Numbered from the stretch's first letter, positions 7,178 through 18,427 are shown. The stretch: 64,000 bases of DNA from Rhizorhabdus histidinilytica (GCF_900167915.1 NZ_FUYM01000009.1:1-64000), one strand, 5' to 3'. A program made the numbers and translations. Notes: generated from the letters alone by a model not told the origin.

Positions 7178-9369
7178 CAGAATTTCACTCCGAGGGTGAT
7201 GCCGTAGGTGCGGGGCGCCTGATAGGAGGCGTTGCTGTCGAACGTACCCGCCTGCAGCGTGTTGAATATCTTCTCGTTCAGGATGTTGCGCATCCACAGC
7301 CGGGCGTTGACCCCGTTGGGGAAGTCGAGCCGCGCCCCCGCCGCCAGCAGGTTGTAGGACGGCTGGCGCAGGATGTTGTCGGGCTGGGTGAAATAGCCGT
7401 CATTATAGGTGTAGCTGAGGTCGACCAGCAGGTCGGCGAAGCTCAGCGGCGTGCGGTGGGTCGCGGTCAGCGTCGCGCTGAAGTCGGCGGTCACCGGCAG
7501 GCGATTGCCCTTGGCCGATCCGGTGGTGATGACGATGCCGGTCGGCACCTGGGTCGAGATCACCGCATTGGGGAAGCGGGTGAAGCGGTCGTGGAGCAGG
7601 GTCATGCCGCCCGACAGCGACAGCCGGCTGCTCAGCTTCGCCTCGAAATCGACGTCGAGGCCGTACACCCGCGCCGCCGCGCCGTTGTAGAAGCTCTGCT
7701 GCGATCCGATGAACTTCGATACCTGGATGTTGCTGTAGTCGTAGTAGAAGCCGGCGACGTCGATCCGCAGGTGGCGGTCGAACAGATTGGCCTTGGCGCC
7801 GACCTCATAGGCGTCGAGCCGCTCCGGGAGATAGGGCGCGTCGGTCGGGAACTGGCCGTTGAAGCCGCCGCTCTTGAAGCCGCGATTATAGGAGGCATAG
7901 ACCAGCAGTTGCGGCGAGAAGCGATGATCGACCGCGACCCGCCAGGTCGGCCGGTTGTAGCGGACGCTGCGATCCGCCACCGGCGCGCCAGGCACCGGCG
8001 CCGGCAGCGCGGCGAAGGTGGTGAAGCTCTCGATATCGGTGAGGCTCTTGCGCTCGCGGGTATAGCGGATGCCGAGGGTCAGCTTGGTCGCATCGGTGAT
8101 CGGCGCGGTCGCCTGGGCATAGCCGGCCAGAGATCGCGTCCCCAGCCGATCGTTGATGATGCTGCCGGTGACCGGGCCCAGCGGGCTCGATGGCCGGACG
8201 AAGCCGTCCAGCGCCACGCCGTTGGGATCGAAGCGGCCCGCCGCGTTGAAGTAGAAGGCGCCGAGCACCCAGCTGATCCTCGAGTCCGGGTTGGAGGTGA
8301 GCTGCACCTCCTGGCTGAACTGGCGATCCGACTGGCCGATGTCGATCGACACCAGCTTGAGGTTGCTGACGTCGCCGTCGAAGACGAGATGATAGCGCGC
8401 CTTGCGATAAGCGCTGATGCTGACCAGCGACGCGAAGCCCAGGTCCTGGGTGATCTGCGCGGTGACGCCGCCGCTCTTGACCCGGCTGTTCGGCTGCACG
8501 TCGCTCGCCGTGTCCCAGATCCTGGTCGGCAGGATCAGCCCCGGGAAGGGAAAGCCGGTTCCCGGCGCCAGCACGGTCGACGGGCTGATGTTGTTGCGGT
8601 TGTCGAGATAGTCGGCGGTGACGCGGATCCTGGTGGCGTCGCTCGGCTCGAACAGCAGCGACGAGCGGAGGGCGACGTCGTGATAGGTGCGATAAGCGTC
8701 CTTGCCGGTGACGATATTGTCGCCCCAGCCCTTGCCCTGCACCTCGGCATGGCCGGCGAAGTTCATCGCCACCGTGTCGGACAGGCCGCCGGTGACGTAG
8801 AGGTCGCCGGTGAAGTCCTGGTAGTTGGCCGCGGTCACCGACGCGGTGCCGCCGAAGTCATGGCTCGGCTGGCGGGTGATCACCTGGATCAGGCCGCCGG
8901 TCGTGTTGCGGCCGAACAGCGTGCCCTGCGGCCCCTTCAAAATCTCGACCCGCTCGATATTGGCGAGCGAGAACAGATTGGCCTGCGGCGCCGCCTGGTA
9001 GACGCCGTCGACATAGACCGCGACGCCGCCCTCGAAACCCGGCCCGACCGCCGCGTTGCCGATGCCGCGGATACGCGGCTGCAGATAACCGGCGACGGTG
9101 ACGAGGGTGACGCTGGGCGCGGCGGCGATCATGTCGCGCATCGAATTGACGCCGCGCGCCGTTAGCATGTCGGCGGTCGCGGCGGTGATCGAGATCGGCA
9201 CGTTCTCCAGGCTTTCGGAACGGCGCTGCGCGGTCACGATGATCTCGGCGATGCCCGAATCGTCGACGGCGGCGGCGGTCTGCGCGGCCGCCAGCGCCGG
9301 CACCTGCCAGAGCGCCGCGCCCGCCGCCAGCGCGGACATGATCCGGACAGCACGAATTTCGATTGCCAT
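7177..9369 (-). CDS. TonB-dependent outer-membrane receptor
   Basis: The 730-residue product has a signal peptide ending near ALAAAQ, a TonB box-like EIIVTA at about residues 42-47, a plug domain (NVPISITA to LKGPQGTLFGRNTTGG) and a C-terminal 22-strand barrel ending in the expected aromatic residue (ITLGVKF). It follows the sphingomonad pattern of catabolic TonB receptors that import hydrophobic or polymer-derived substrates rather than siderophores. It is the first gene of an operon with the Tat-exported hydrolase and the FAD hydroxylase, so its ligand is probably the island's growth substrate. Confidence 0.93.
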   Translation of the reverse strand: MAIEIRAVRIMSALAAGAALWQVPALAAAQTAAAVDDSGIAEIIVTAQRRSESLENVPISITAATADMLTARGVNSMRDMIAAAPSVTLVTVAGYLQPRIRGIGNAAVGPGFEGGVAVYVDGVYQAAPQANLFSLANIERVEILKGPQGTLFGRNTTGGLIQVITRQPSHDFGGTASVTAANYQDFTGDLYVTGGLSDTVAMNFAGHAEVQGKGWGDNIVTGKDAYRTYHDVALRSSLLFEPSDATRIRVTADYLDNRNNISPSTVLAPGTGFPFPGLILPTRIWDTASDVQPNSRVKSGGVTAQITQDLGFASLVSISAYRKARYHLVFDGDVSNLKLVSIDIGQSDRQFSQEVQLTSNPDSRISWVLGAFYFNAAGRFDPNGVALDGFVRPSSPLGPVTGSIINDRLGTRSLAGYAQATAPITDATKLTLGIRYTRERKSLTDIESFTTFAALPAPVPGAPVADRSVRYNRPTWRVAVDHRFSPQLLVYASYNRGFKSGGFNGQFPTDAPYLPERLDAYEVGAKANLFDRHLRIDVAGFYYDYSNIQVSKFIGSQQSFYNGAAARVYGLDVDFEAKLSSRLSLSGGMTLLHDRFTRFPNAVISTQVPTGIVITTGSAKGNRLPVTADFSATLTATHRTPLSFADLLVDLSYTYNDGYFTQPDNILRQPSYNLLAAGARLDFPNGVNARLWMRNILNEKIFNTLQAGTFDSNASYQAPRTYGITLGVKF

Positions 9370-9709
9370 TGTCAGCCCCTCCCAGCTTTCTGTTTTCGAA
9401 ATGACTTATTTGTCCAAATTATAGCGGCACCCGAAAACGGTCAATATGATTTGAACAAGAATGTCATATAACGATCTAACGCTGGAACGGCTATCGGTCG
9501 CTGCCGGAAAATGGAGAATTCGGGCTGACAGGGGCAGGGATCGGCGCGGGAACTCCGCTCCCTCCGCGCGCAGGCCGGTCAGCCTATTTGACGAATCAGA
9601 CTATATTGCGTGAAGCGGTGCCGACACGAAAACGCCGGACCGAAGACAGGCTTCGATCCGGCGATGGTTGGGGTCCCACGGCGGGGCCCGGCGGGACGGG
9701 AAGGCGGCG
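9370..9709. other. Intergenic region with promoter of receptor operon and terminator of second receptor gene
   Basis: This 340-base gap has an AT-rich stretch at about 9400-9480, unusual for the window, directly upstream of the receptor gene starting at 9369, and this is presumably its promoter region. The octamer AATGTCAT occurs at 9460-9467 and its complement ATGACATT lies upstream of the other receptor at 11954-11961. The terminator of the gene ending at 9710 lies at 9628-9663. No further gene is seen. Confidence 0.6.
9628..9663 (-). terminator. Rho-independent terminator of the 9710-11899 receptor gene
   Basis: On the minus strand a 13-bp stem with one G-U pair (arms 9651-9663 and 9633-9645, 5-base loop) is followed by a U run (AAAA at 9629-9632 on the plus strand). 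It lies 47 bases after the receptor stop codon. Confidence 0.85.
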
Positions 9710-11899
<2,190 letters not shown>

Positions 11900-12244
11900 T
11901 CACTCCCCCATGATCTGGATCTTGCGTCCTCGCGATCGATATTCCGCCAGACCATGACATTGTGAAAATCGTATATGGAAATGAACTCCATTAGCGCCGC
12001 TGATGCGGATCGGGCCGCCCATCCGAGGGAAGAGCGGCCCGTCAAACCATTGGATCAATTCCCCACTTCCGCTCATCCCGAGAGTCTGACTCAAAAGTCC
12101 CCGCTCGCCCTGAGGAAGCATTGAGCGTAGGCGAAATGCTGTCTCGAAGGGACGTTCGAGGCTGGAAATATCCTTCGAGATGGGCCTTCGCCAGGCTCAG
12201 TCCCTCCTCAGGAGGAGCGGGCCAGCGCGATGGATCGTCGGCGG
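11900..12244. other. Intergenic region: receptor promoter plus 152-bp repeat
   Basis: The first 170 bases carry the presumed promoter of the minus-strand receptor gene, with an AT-rich patch around 11954-11990. The rest is mostly the interspersed repeat at 12069-12220. No credible gene lies in this 345-base stretch. Confidence 0.6.
12069..12220. repeat. 152-bp interspersed repeat, copy A
   Basis: This segment is nearly identical (about four differences) to 23664-23815, and a shorter, more diverged copy lies at 62512-62632. It contains nested imperfect inverted repeats (CTGAGGA...TCCTCAG; CTCGAAGG...CCTTCGAG), so its RNA could fold into a long hairpin. It has no coding capacity and always sits in gaps. 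Confidence 0.9.
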
Positions 12245-13276
12245 TCAGGCCGGCTCGAGCGGGACGAACGGCCGGTGCAGCACCGCCCCCTCGGCGAGCC
12301 GTTCGGCGACGCAGCGATTGCGCTGCGTGCCCAGCCCTTCGATCGTCCCCTCCATGACGTCGCCGGGACGGAGGAAGCGGCCGAAATGGGTGCCGTTGCC
12401 GGAGGGCGAGCCGGTGCAGATGATGTCGCCGGGCAGGAGCTGCATGTGCACCGAGAAGGCCTCGATCAGCCGCGCGATCGGGAAGATCATGTCGGCGGTC
12501 GATTCATGCTGCATCACCTCGCCGTTGAGCTTGAGCGTGATCATCAGGTCCTGCGGATCGGCGACGAAGGCGGCCGGCACGATCAGCGGCCCCATCGGCA
12601 GCATGCCGGGCCCGCTCTTGCCCGACACCCAGTCGAGCCCGAGCTGCGGCACGTCGGGGCGGTAGAGATGGTCGCGGACGCTGATGTCGTTGACGACGAC
12701 ATAGCCGGCGACATGGTCGAGCGCGCGGTCGCGGCCGACGCGGCGGGCCGGCTTGCCGATCACCACGCCCAGCTCGAGCTCCCAGTCGAGCTGCTCGCTG
12801 TCGGCGGGCACCGCCAGATCGTCGAACGGGCCGAGGATCGACGAGAAGGGCTTGAGGAAGGCGAAGGGCTGCCCCTTGGCCGCGCGATGGTCCATCACCC
12901 GCACCGCCTCGATCCGCCGCTCCTCGCGCGAGCGGCCGACGTTGAGGCCGTGGTCCTGGTCGATCATGATGTCGATGACGTGCTTGCGGTAATTGGCGCC
13001 CGAGCAGATGATCTGGCGCGGCACGATCGGCGCGACCGCCTGCAGCATGCCGGCCGTGAGCGCGCGCGGGCCCGGATCGGCGGCGCGCCGCTCGGCCTGC
13101 TCGCGCAGCAGCGGCCACAGACGGTCCCAATCGTCGAACAGGTCGAGCATCGACCGGATCCCCTCGAAGCCGGCAAGGCCGGCGAGCGGATGGACGAGCT
13201 CGCCGATGACAAGCGCGGGAAAGGGCGTGTCGCCGTCTCCGACGAAGCTGCCGAGGGCGAAGGATGGGGTGTTCAT
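12245..13276 (-). CDS. Fumarylacetoacetate hydrolase-family enzyme (second copy)
   Basis: The 343-residue product has the FAH metal-binding pattern SEQLDWELELGVVIGK, NDISVRDHL and the signature CTGSPSGNG. It is longer than the copy at 1991-2887 and has a distinct N-terminal domain, placing it nearer the two-domain FAH/2-oxo-acid hydrolases. ATG 13276 has AAGGACG upstream. It is the last gene of the BKACE-SMP30-FAH operon, 38 bases after the SMP-30 gene. Hydrolysis of a C-C bond in an acylpyruvate-like intermediate, after lactone opening, is a reasonable role. The true substrate cannot be inferred. Confidence 0.9.
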   Translation of the reverse strand: MNTPSFALGSFVGDGDTPFPALVIGELVHPLAGLAGFEGIRSMLDLFDDWDRLWPLLREQAERRAADPGPRALTAGMLQAVAPIVPRQIICSGANYRKHVIDIMIDQDHGLNVGRSREERRIEAVRVMDHRAAKGQPFAFLKPFSSILGPFDDLAVPADSEQLDWELELGVVIGKPARRVGRDRALDHVAGYVVVNDISVRDHLYRPDVPQLGLDWVSGKSGPGMLPMGPLIVPAAFVADPQDLMITLKLNGEVMQHESTADMIFPIARLIEAFSVHMQLLPGDIICTGSPSGNGTHFGRFLRPGDVMEGTIEGLGTQRNRCVAERLAEGAVLHRPFVPLEPA

Positions 13277-13314
13277 GCGGATGTCGTCCTTGCTGTCTGG
13301 TCGAAGGCCGGCGG

Positions 13315-14352
13315 TCACCAATGGACCATCGGCAGGCCCGCCACCGGGGAGTCGAAACAGGCGATGCTGATGCCGCGCAGGCTGCCCAGGCAGGCGGTGC
13401 GCAGGTCGGGCCCGGCGAAGGTGACGCTGGCCATCCAGCGGGCGACGTCGCCGCCGCAGGCCATCATCGTCTCGAAGCTGACCGGCTTGCCCGAGGCGAA
13501 CTCGGCCTCGAACCGCGCGGTCGCTTGGCGGTCGCCGTCGTCGAGCAGTTCGAGCAGCTCCCCGTCCGGGGTGATCGCGACCAGGCGGTCGGCCATGATC
13601 ATCGTCGCCCAGAGATTGCCGTAGGCGTCGAAGGCGATGCCATCGATCGCCCCGGCACCGAGGTTGGACGGGCCGTAGACCTCGCGGTCGGTGAGCGATC
13701 CATCGTGGCGGACGCGCAGCCGGCTGACCCGCTTGCCGGTGGTCTCGGCGACGTAGAGCCACTCCTCCTCCGCGTCGAAGCGGATCTCGTTGGTGAACAT
13801 GAAGCCGTCGGCGACCATCCGCAGCCCGCGCGCGTCGAGCAGGTAGATCGATCCGTCGGCGATGTTGGGCGTCACCGCGTCGCTCCACGGATTGACCATG
13901 GTCGAGACGGTGATCCACAGCCGGTCGCGGCTGTCGCGCAGCACGAAGTTGACCTTGCCGAGCGGCCGGCCGTCGATGCTGTCGGCGAGCACCCGCGTGT
14001 CGCCGCTGCGGTCCATGATCTCCAGCCGGTCGGTGCCGAAGTTGGAGATGATGATGTCGCCGTCGCGGGCGAAGGCGAGGCCGTTGGGCAGGGTGCCGGT
14101 CAGCAGGCTCGCCGCCGCGTCGCCGGCCAGGTCGAAATGGCCGTCGACCGTCTGAGTGATCAGCGTCTGCGCGCCGTCGGGGGCGATGTGCATCACGCCG
14201 CCGCGCGCGTCGGCCGACCACAGGCTGCCGTCGCGTTCGGCGAGGATGCATTCGGGGCGCTGCAGGTCACGCCCGACATGGCGGATGGCGGCGGGGTCGA
14301 CCTGCCAGCCCTTGAGCGGATTGGGGCCGCGTCCGGTGCGGATCAGGGTCAT
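13315..14352 (-). CDS. SMP-30/gluconolactonase-family lactonase
   Basis: The 345-residue product has the SMP-30 beta-propeller pattern of repeated strand motifs (PNGLAFARDGDIIISNFGTDRLEIMD, split over a blade; FTNEIRFDAEEEWLYVAETTGKRV; DGIAFDAYGNLWATM). The Glu, Asn and Asp residues of these blades form the divalent-metal site in the family, which opens lactone rings. The ATG overlaps the stop of the upstream BKACE gene as ATGA (14349-14352), so the two are translationally coupled. No signal peptide is seen, so it acts in the cytoplasm, probably on a lactone produced in the ring-cleavage pathway. Confidence 0.85.
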   Translation of the reverse strand: MTLIRTGRGPNPLKGWQVDPAAIRHVGRDLQRPECILAERDGSLWSADARGGVMHIAPDGAQTLITQTVDGHFDLAGDAAASLLTGTLPNGLAFARDGDIIISNFGTDRLEIMDRSGDTRVLADSIDGRPLGKVNFVLRDSRDRLWITVSTMVNPWSDAVTPNIADGSIYLLDARGLRMVADGFMFTNEIRFDAEEEWLYVAETTGKRVSRLRVRHDGSLTDREVYGPSNLGAGAIDGIAFDAYGNLWATMIMADRLVAITPDGELLELLDDGDRQATARFEAEFASGKPVSFETMMACGGDVARWMASVTFAGPDLRTACLGSLRGISIACFDSPVAGLPMVHW

Positions 14353-15278
14353 CCCGACACCTTCACCGATGCCCGGTCCTTTAGCTTGAGCATGGCGCGC
14401 GCCTCGTCGGGAGTCGCGACCTCGAGCGAGAGCGCCTCGAGCACCGTGCGGATACGGCGCACCTGCTCGACATTGCTGGTGGCGAGCTGGCCGGGGGCAC
14501 CCCACAGGCTGTCCTCCAGCCCGACGCGGACATTGCCGCCCATCGCGGCCGACATCGTCGCGATCGGCATCTGGTGGCGGCCGCCGCCGAGCACCGACCA
14601 GACATAGTCGTCGCCGAACAGCCGGTCGGCGGTGCGCTTCATCATCGCGATGTCCTCGTAATGGACGCCGATGCCGCCGCGGATGCCGAACACGGTCTGG
14701 ATGAACAGCGGCCCTTCGAGCAGGCCGCGGTCGCGGAAATGCGCGGCGGTGTAGAGATGGGCGACGTCGTAGCACTCGATCTCGAAGCGGGTGCCGTTGG
14801 CGCCGCAGCTCTTCAGGATATGCTCGATGTCGCGGAAGGTGTTGCGGAAGATGTTCGCGTCGCTGTTGCGCAGATAGGGCTCCTCCCAGTCGTAGCGGAA
14901 CTCGCGGAAGCGGCCGAGCATCTCGTACAGGCCGAAGTTCATCGTTCCCATGTTGAGCGAGGCGATCTCGGGCTGGAAGGTGAGCGCGGGCTGAAGCCGC
15001 TCCTCGATCCCCATCGTCGGCGCGCCGCCGGTGGTGATATTGATGACGATGTCGCAGGCCTCGGCGATCCGGGGCAGGAAGCGGCGGAACAGCGCCGGGT
15101 CCTGGCTCGGCCGGCCGTCCTCGGGATCGCGCGCGTGGAGATGGACGACCGAGGCACCCGCCGCCGCCGCCTCGATCGCCGCCGCGGCGATCTCGTCGGG
15201 CGTCTTAGGCAGATGGGGGGACATGGACGGCGTATGCACCGCCCCCGTGACGGCGCAGGTCACGATCACCTTTCGCAT
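14349..15278 (-). CDS. BKACE (3-keto-5-aminohexanoate cleavage-type) beta-keto acid:acetyl-CoA transferase
   Basis: The 309-residue product belongs to the DUF849/BKACE family of zinc TIM-barrels that cleave beta-keto acids with acetyl-CoA to acetoacetate and a CoA ester. The zinc ligands VVHLHARD (His46, His48) and the downstream GGGRH and VGLEDSLWG motifs are present. The N terminus reads CAVTGAVHTPSMSP, with Val14 where the characterised Kce enzyme has Glu, which points to a different substrate subgroup. GGGAGAG lies before ATG 15278. It leads an operon with lactonase and FAH enzymes and carries a copy of the island motif upstream (15378-15406), so a central step in ring-fragment breakdown is likely. 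Confidence 0.9.
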   Translation of the reverse strand: MRKVIVTCAVTGAVHTPSMSPHLPKTPDEIAAAAIEAAAAGASVVHLHARDPEDGRPSQDPALFRRFLPRIAEACDIVINITTGGAPTMGIEERLQPALTFQPEIASLNMGTMNFGLYEMLGRFREFRYDWEEPYLRNSDANIFRNTFRDIEHILKSCGANGTRFEIECYDVAHLYTAAHFRDRGLLEGPLFIQTVFGIRGGIGVHYEDIAMMKRTADRLFGDDYVWSVLGGGRHQMPIATMSAAMGGNVRVGLEDSLWGAPGQLATSNVEQVRRIRTVLEALSLEVATPDEARAMLKLKDRASVKVSG

Positions 15279-15377
15279 GGAGCTCTCCCAATGGTCGGGT
15301 CCGCCGCCGCGTCGGACGCGACGATCGGACCGGTCTGAAATTCTATGGGAGGGTCTTAGGAAGGCGCGCGCACGGCG

Positions 15378-15406
15378 GGAAATCGGCAAGCATAATGGGT
15401 TGCATC
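15378..15406 (-). promoter_or_regulatory. Island motif copy 1 (upstream of BKACE operon)
   Basis: Read on the minus strand, this 29-base site starts GATGCAACCCAT and ends GATTTCC with ten bases between, matching the copies at 16494, 20031, 22259 and 25045. A -10-like TAAGAC starts 19 bases after GATTTCC. The motif ends 99 bases before the BKACE start codon. It is probably an activator site overlapping the -35 region. Confidence 0.55.
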
Positions 15407-15452
15407 CGTCCCGCCTATGGATCGAAGGGAGGAGGTGCCCCTCATCGGTACG

Positions 15453-16403
15453 TCAGTCCGGCGCGCCCTTGCGCGGCCCCATCGACCGGCCGACGTCGAG
15501 GATCAGGTTTCGCATCCAGCTATGGCCGGGGTCGGCGTCGTTGCGGACGTGCCAATTGAGCCGTTCGGTGAGCGACGGCAGGCGGATCGGCGGTTCGAGC
15601 AGGCGCAGACCGAGCATCGGCGCGAAGATCTCGGCGAGCCGGTACGGTACGGTACCGATCAGCCTGGTGCCCTGGAGCTGGAACAGGAGCGACGAGAAGC
15701 TCGATGCGATCAGCGCGGGGGACTGGTCGAGCCCGCCATGCTCATAGGCCGCGCGGTCGGTGGTGAAGGTGTGTTCGCCAAACGAGACGGTGGCGTTGGG
15801 ATAGGCGCGGAAATCCTCGGGAGTCAGCATGCCGTCGAACGGGTGGTCGGCGGCGACGACACAGGTGTAGCAATCCTCGAAGGCGTCGGCGCCGCGCAGC
15901 ATGTCGGGATGGCGCGAATGCATCAGCAAAGTGCGCTCGACCACCGTGAGCAGGAAATCGATCTCGCCGGTTTCGAGCCGGTCGAAGCTCTTGTTCACCA
16001 ACCCCTCGACCGCCAGCTCGATCCCTGGCGCGCGCACCGCAAGCTCCCGCACGATCCGGGGCAGGATCGTCATCGAACAATAGTCGGTCATGGCGATGCG
16101 GAATTCGCATTTCGTCTCGGACGGGTCGAAGCGCTCCTCGCTGCCGAGCGCGGCCTTGACCATCAGCAACGCCTCGCGCACCGGCCCGGCCAGCGCCCGC
16201 GCCCGCACGGTCAACTCCATCTCGCGTCCGACGCGGACGAGCAGCGGGTCCTCGAAGATGTCGCGCAGCCGGGCGAGCGATCCGCTCACCGCCGGCTGGG
16301 TGACGAACAATCGCTCGGCGGCGCGGGTCACGCTCTTCTCGGTCAGCAGCGCATCGAGCACGACGAGCAGATTGAGATCGAATTGCGTAAGGCTGAGCGC
16401 CAT
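15453..16403 (-). CDS. LysR-family transcriptional regulator
   Basis: The 316-residue product has the LysR winged helix-turn-helix at about residues 6-65 (FDLNLLVVLDALLTEKSVTR, then AAERLFVTQPAVSGSLARLR) and a periplasmic-binding-protein-like effector domain. It resembles the NodD/PcpR/LinR branch, which senses aromatic inducers. It is divergent from the SDR operon; the 186-base gap contains island motif copy 2. LysR proteins usually activate a divergent target and repress themselves, which makes this the best candidate in the window for the protein that reads the island motif, though no T-N11-A site is conserved between copies. Confidence 0.9.
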   Translation of the reverse strand: MALSLTQFDLNLLVVLDALLTEKSVTRAAERLFVTQPAVSGSLARLRDIFEDPLLVRVGREMELTVRARALAGPVREALLMVKAALGSEERFDPSETKCEFRIAMTDYCSMTILPRIVRELAVRAPGIELAVEGLVNKSFDRLETGEIDFLLTVVERTLLMHSRHPDMLRGADAFEDCYTCVVAADHPFDGMLTPEDFRAYPNATVSFGEHTFTTDRAAYEHGGLDQSPALIASSFSSLLFQLQGTRLIGTVPYRLAEIFAPMLGLRLLEPPIRLPSLTERLNWHVRNDADPGHSWMRNLILDVGRSMGPRKGAPD

Positions 16404-16493
16404 CGCCCTGTCCTCCCCTCGCCCCGGCCTCGTCCCGGGCCCGATGCGGCGAGACCTACAGGACAAGTGCCCGGCATTGCCATCGCGAAGATT

Positions 16494-16522
16494 GATGGGA
16501 CCGATCAACAATAGCGATTTCC
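16494..16522 (+). promoter_or_regulatory. Island motif copy 2 (upstream of SDR operon)
   Basis: This 29-base site starts GATGGGACCGATC and ends GATTTCC, in exactly the same spacing as copy 3. It ends 67 bases before the SDR start codon, the same distance as in front of the Rieske gene. A -10-like TAAGGG begins 21 bases after GATTTCC. It lies in the LysR-SDR divergent region. Confidence 0.55.
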
Positions 16523-16589
16523 AGCAGCCGCCAGCTGCGGGAATAAGGGCCGCCCGCCGCGCCGCGCGGCTCTTGGGGAGGAAGGACAT

Positions 16590-17378
16590 ATGGACAGGCC
16601 GATCGATCCGACCCGGCTGTTCGACCTGTCGGGGCGGGTCGCGATCGTCACCGGCGGGTCGCGCGGGCTGGGGCTGCAGATCGCCCGCGCGCTGGGCACG
16701 AACGGTGCCCGGCTGGCGCTGGCCGCGCGCAAGCAGGCCGAGCTCGACGAAGCGGTGGCCGAACTCACGGCGGATGGCATCGAGGCCGTCGCCTTCCCCG
16801 CCGACCTGGCCGACGGCGCGGCGCCGGCGACGCTCGCCCGCCAGGTGCTCGAGAGGTTCGGCCGGATCGACATCCTCGTCAACAATGCCGGCGCCACCTG
16901 GGGCGCGCCCGCCGAGGATTATCCCGCCGAGGCCTGGACCCGGGTGATCGACGTCAGCCTGAGCAGCGTCTTCCTGCTCAGCCAGGCGGTGGCGAAGGCC
17001 GCCTTCCTGCCGCAGGGCGGCGGCGCGATCGTCAACGTCGCCTCGGTCGAAGGGCTGCTCGGCCATCATCATCGCCGGCCCGGAACGGTTGCCTACAACG
17101 CGGCCAAGGGCGGGGTCGTCAACATGACCCGTGCACTCGCCGCCGAATGGGGCCGCCGCAACATCCGCGTCAACACGATCGCACCCGGCTATTTCCCGTC
17201 GAAGATGACCGGCAAGATCCTCGCCGACCATGGCCAGGAGCTGATCGACCAGACACCGCTCGGGCGGCTCGGCGGCCCCAGCGACCTGATGGGCCCGGCG
17301 CTGCTGCTGGCCTCCGACGCCGGCCGGCACATCACCGGTCAGACGATCGTCGTTGACGGCGGCGCCAGCATCATCTGA
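16590..17378 (+). CDS. Short-chain dehydrogenase/reductase (SDR)
   Basis: The 262-residue product is a classical SDR with TGGSRGLG at residues 21-28, NNAG at about 98-101 and the catalytic set Ser152, Tyr169, Lys173 (VAYNAAKGG). The C terminus GQTIVVDGGASII is typical of the FabG-like group. GGAGGAAGG stands shortly before ATG 16590. It is followed after 25 bases by a second SDR gene. Likely NAD(P)-dependent oxidation of an alcohol or dihydrodiol intermediate of the island pathway; the insertion GHHHRRPG before the catalytic Tyr is unusual but lies in a variable loop. Confidence 0.88.
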   Translation: MDRPIDPTRLFDLSGRVAIVTGGSRGLGLQIARALGTNGARLALAARKQAELDEAVAELTADGIEAVAFPADLADGAAPATLARQVLERFGRIDILVNNAGATWGAPAEDYPAEAWTRVIDVSLSSVFLLSQAVAKAAFLPQGGGAIVNVASVEGLLGHHHRRPGTVAYNAAKGGVVNMTRALAAEWGRRNIRVNTIAPGYFPSKMTGKILADHGQELIDQTPLGRLGGPSDLMGPALLLASDAGRHITGQTIVVDGGASII

Positions 17379-17403
17379 ACATCCTTCGAAACAGGAGCAC
17401 AGC

Positions 17404-18288
17404 ATGTCGATCTCGCTTCGCGGCCGGGTGGCCGTCGTCACCGGCGCCGGCAACGGCCTCGGCCGCGCGCACGCCAGGGCGCTCGCTGCGCACGGGGCCC
17501 GCGTCGTCGTCAACGATCTGATGGAGGCCGACGCCGAACGCGTCGCTGCCGAGATCCGCGCTGCGGGCGGCGAGGCAATCGGCATGGCCGCGAGCGTCAC
17601 CGACGCCGGGCAGGTCGCGGCGATGGTCGAGCGGACGATCGACGAATGGGGAGCGATCGACATCCTCATCAACAATGCCGGCATCCTGCGCGACAAGAGC
17701 TTCGCCAAGATGGATCTCGCCGACTTCCGGCTGGTCGTCGACGTCCACCTGATGGGCGCCGTCCACTGCACCAAGGCGGTGTGGGACCATATGCGCGCCC
17801 GCAACCACGGCCGGATCGTCTTCACCACCTCCTCATCCGGGCTCTACGGCAATTTCGGACAGGCCAATTACGGCGCCGCCAAGATGGCGCTGGTCGGACT
17901 GATGCAGACGCTGGCGATCGAGGGGGCGAAGAACGGCATCCACGTCAACTGCATCGCCCCCACCGCCGCGACCGCGATGACGGCGGACATCTTCGATGAG
18001 GCCACCCTCGCCCGGCTGACCCCGGACCGGGTGAGCCCGGCGATCGTCATGCTCGCGTCCGACGCGGCGCCGACCCGGCGGGTGATCCTGGCCGGGGCGG
18101 GCAGCTTCGAGCAGGCCAACATCACGATGACGCAGGGCCTGTTCCTCGGCGCCGAGGACGATGTCGCGGGCGCGTTGCTCGACCGGCTCGACGGCGTTGC
18201 CGATCGTACGGGCGAGCTTGTGCCCGGAACCGGCTTCGACCAATGCCGCCACGAGGTCGCGGCGGCGAGCGTGACGGTGGGGGCCTGA
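17404..18288 (+). CDS. SDR dehydrogenase of the 3-hydroxyacyl-CoA/17-beta-HSD4 type
   Basis: The 294-residue product (ATG 17404 behind AGGAG; an upstream in-frame ATG at 17353 overlaps the previous gene) has TGAGNGLG at residues 13-20, NNAGILRDKSF, and the catalytic Tyr156/Lys160 in ANYGAAKM. RDKSFAKM and the glycine-rich N terminus are hallmarks of the peroxisomal multifunctional enzyme 2-like (R)-3-hydroxyacyl-CoA dehydrogenases. Its role could be oxidation of a hydroxyacyl-CoA in side-chain or ring-fragment beta-oxidation. It is second in a two-gene operon. Confidence 0.88.
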   Translation: MSISLRGRVAVVTGAGNGLGRAHARALAAHGARVVVNDLMEADAERVAAEIRAAGGEAIGMAASVTDAGQVAAMVERTIDEWGAIDILINNAGILRDKSFAKMDLADFRLVVDVHLMGAVHCTKAVWDHMRARNHGRIVFTTSSSGLYGNFGQANYGAAKMALVGLMQTLAIEGAKNGIHVNCIAPTAATAMTADIFDEATLARLTPDRVSPAIVMLASDAAPTRRVILAGAGSFEQANITMTQGLFLGAEDDVAGALLDRLDGVADRTGELVPGTGFDQCRHEVAAASVTVGA

Positions 18289-18307
18289 CATCCTCGTCAG
18301 ACGCTCC

Positions 18308-18427
18308 GTTCGTCCCGAGCCCCTCGGCTGCCTGCAAGGCAGGCGCTCGGGATGAACTTCGGCCTTTGGCCGAAGTCGAGGGACGGCGGCTCTCGGAACG
18401 TGTCTCGACTTCGCTCGACACGAACGG
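18308..18427. repeat. Intergenic palindromic repeat cluster between convergent genes
   Basis: Inverted arms around CCTCGGCTGCCTGCAAGGCA and a second hairpin (ACTTCGGCC...GGCCGAAGT) fill the gap. A 32-base core beginning CCTCGGCTGCC is repeated exactly at 52721-52752. Probably a mobile palindromic repeat that also serves as terminator for the SDR operon and the convergent amidohydrolase. Confidence 0.75.

Noticed and set aside
12245-14251. A 668-codon frame suggesting a fusion of the FAH gene with upstream sequence
   Set aside because: The first half is out of frame with the SMP-30 gene and Arg-rich. A ribosome binding site and the FAH N terminus fix the real start at 13276.
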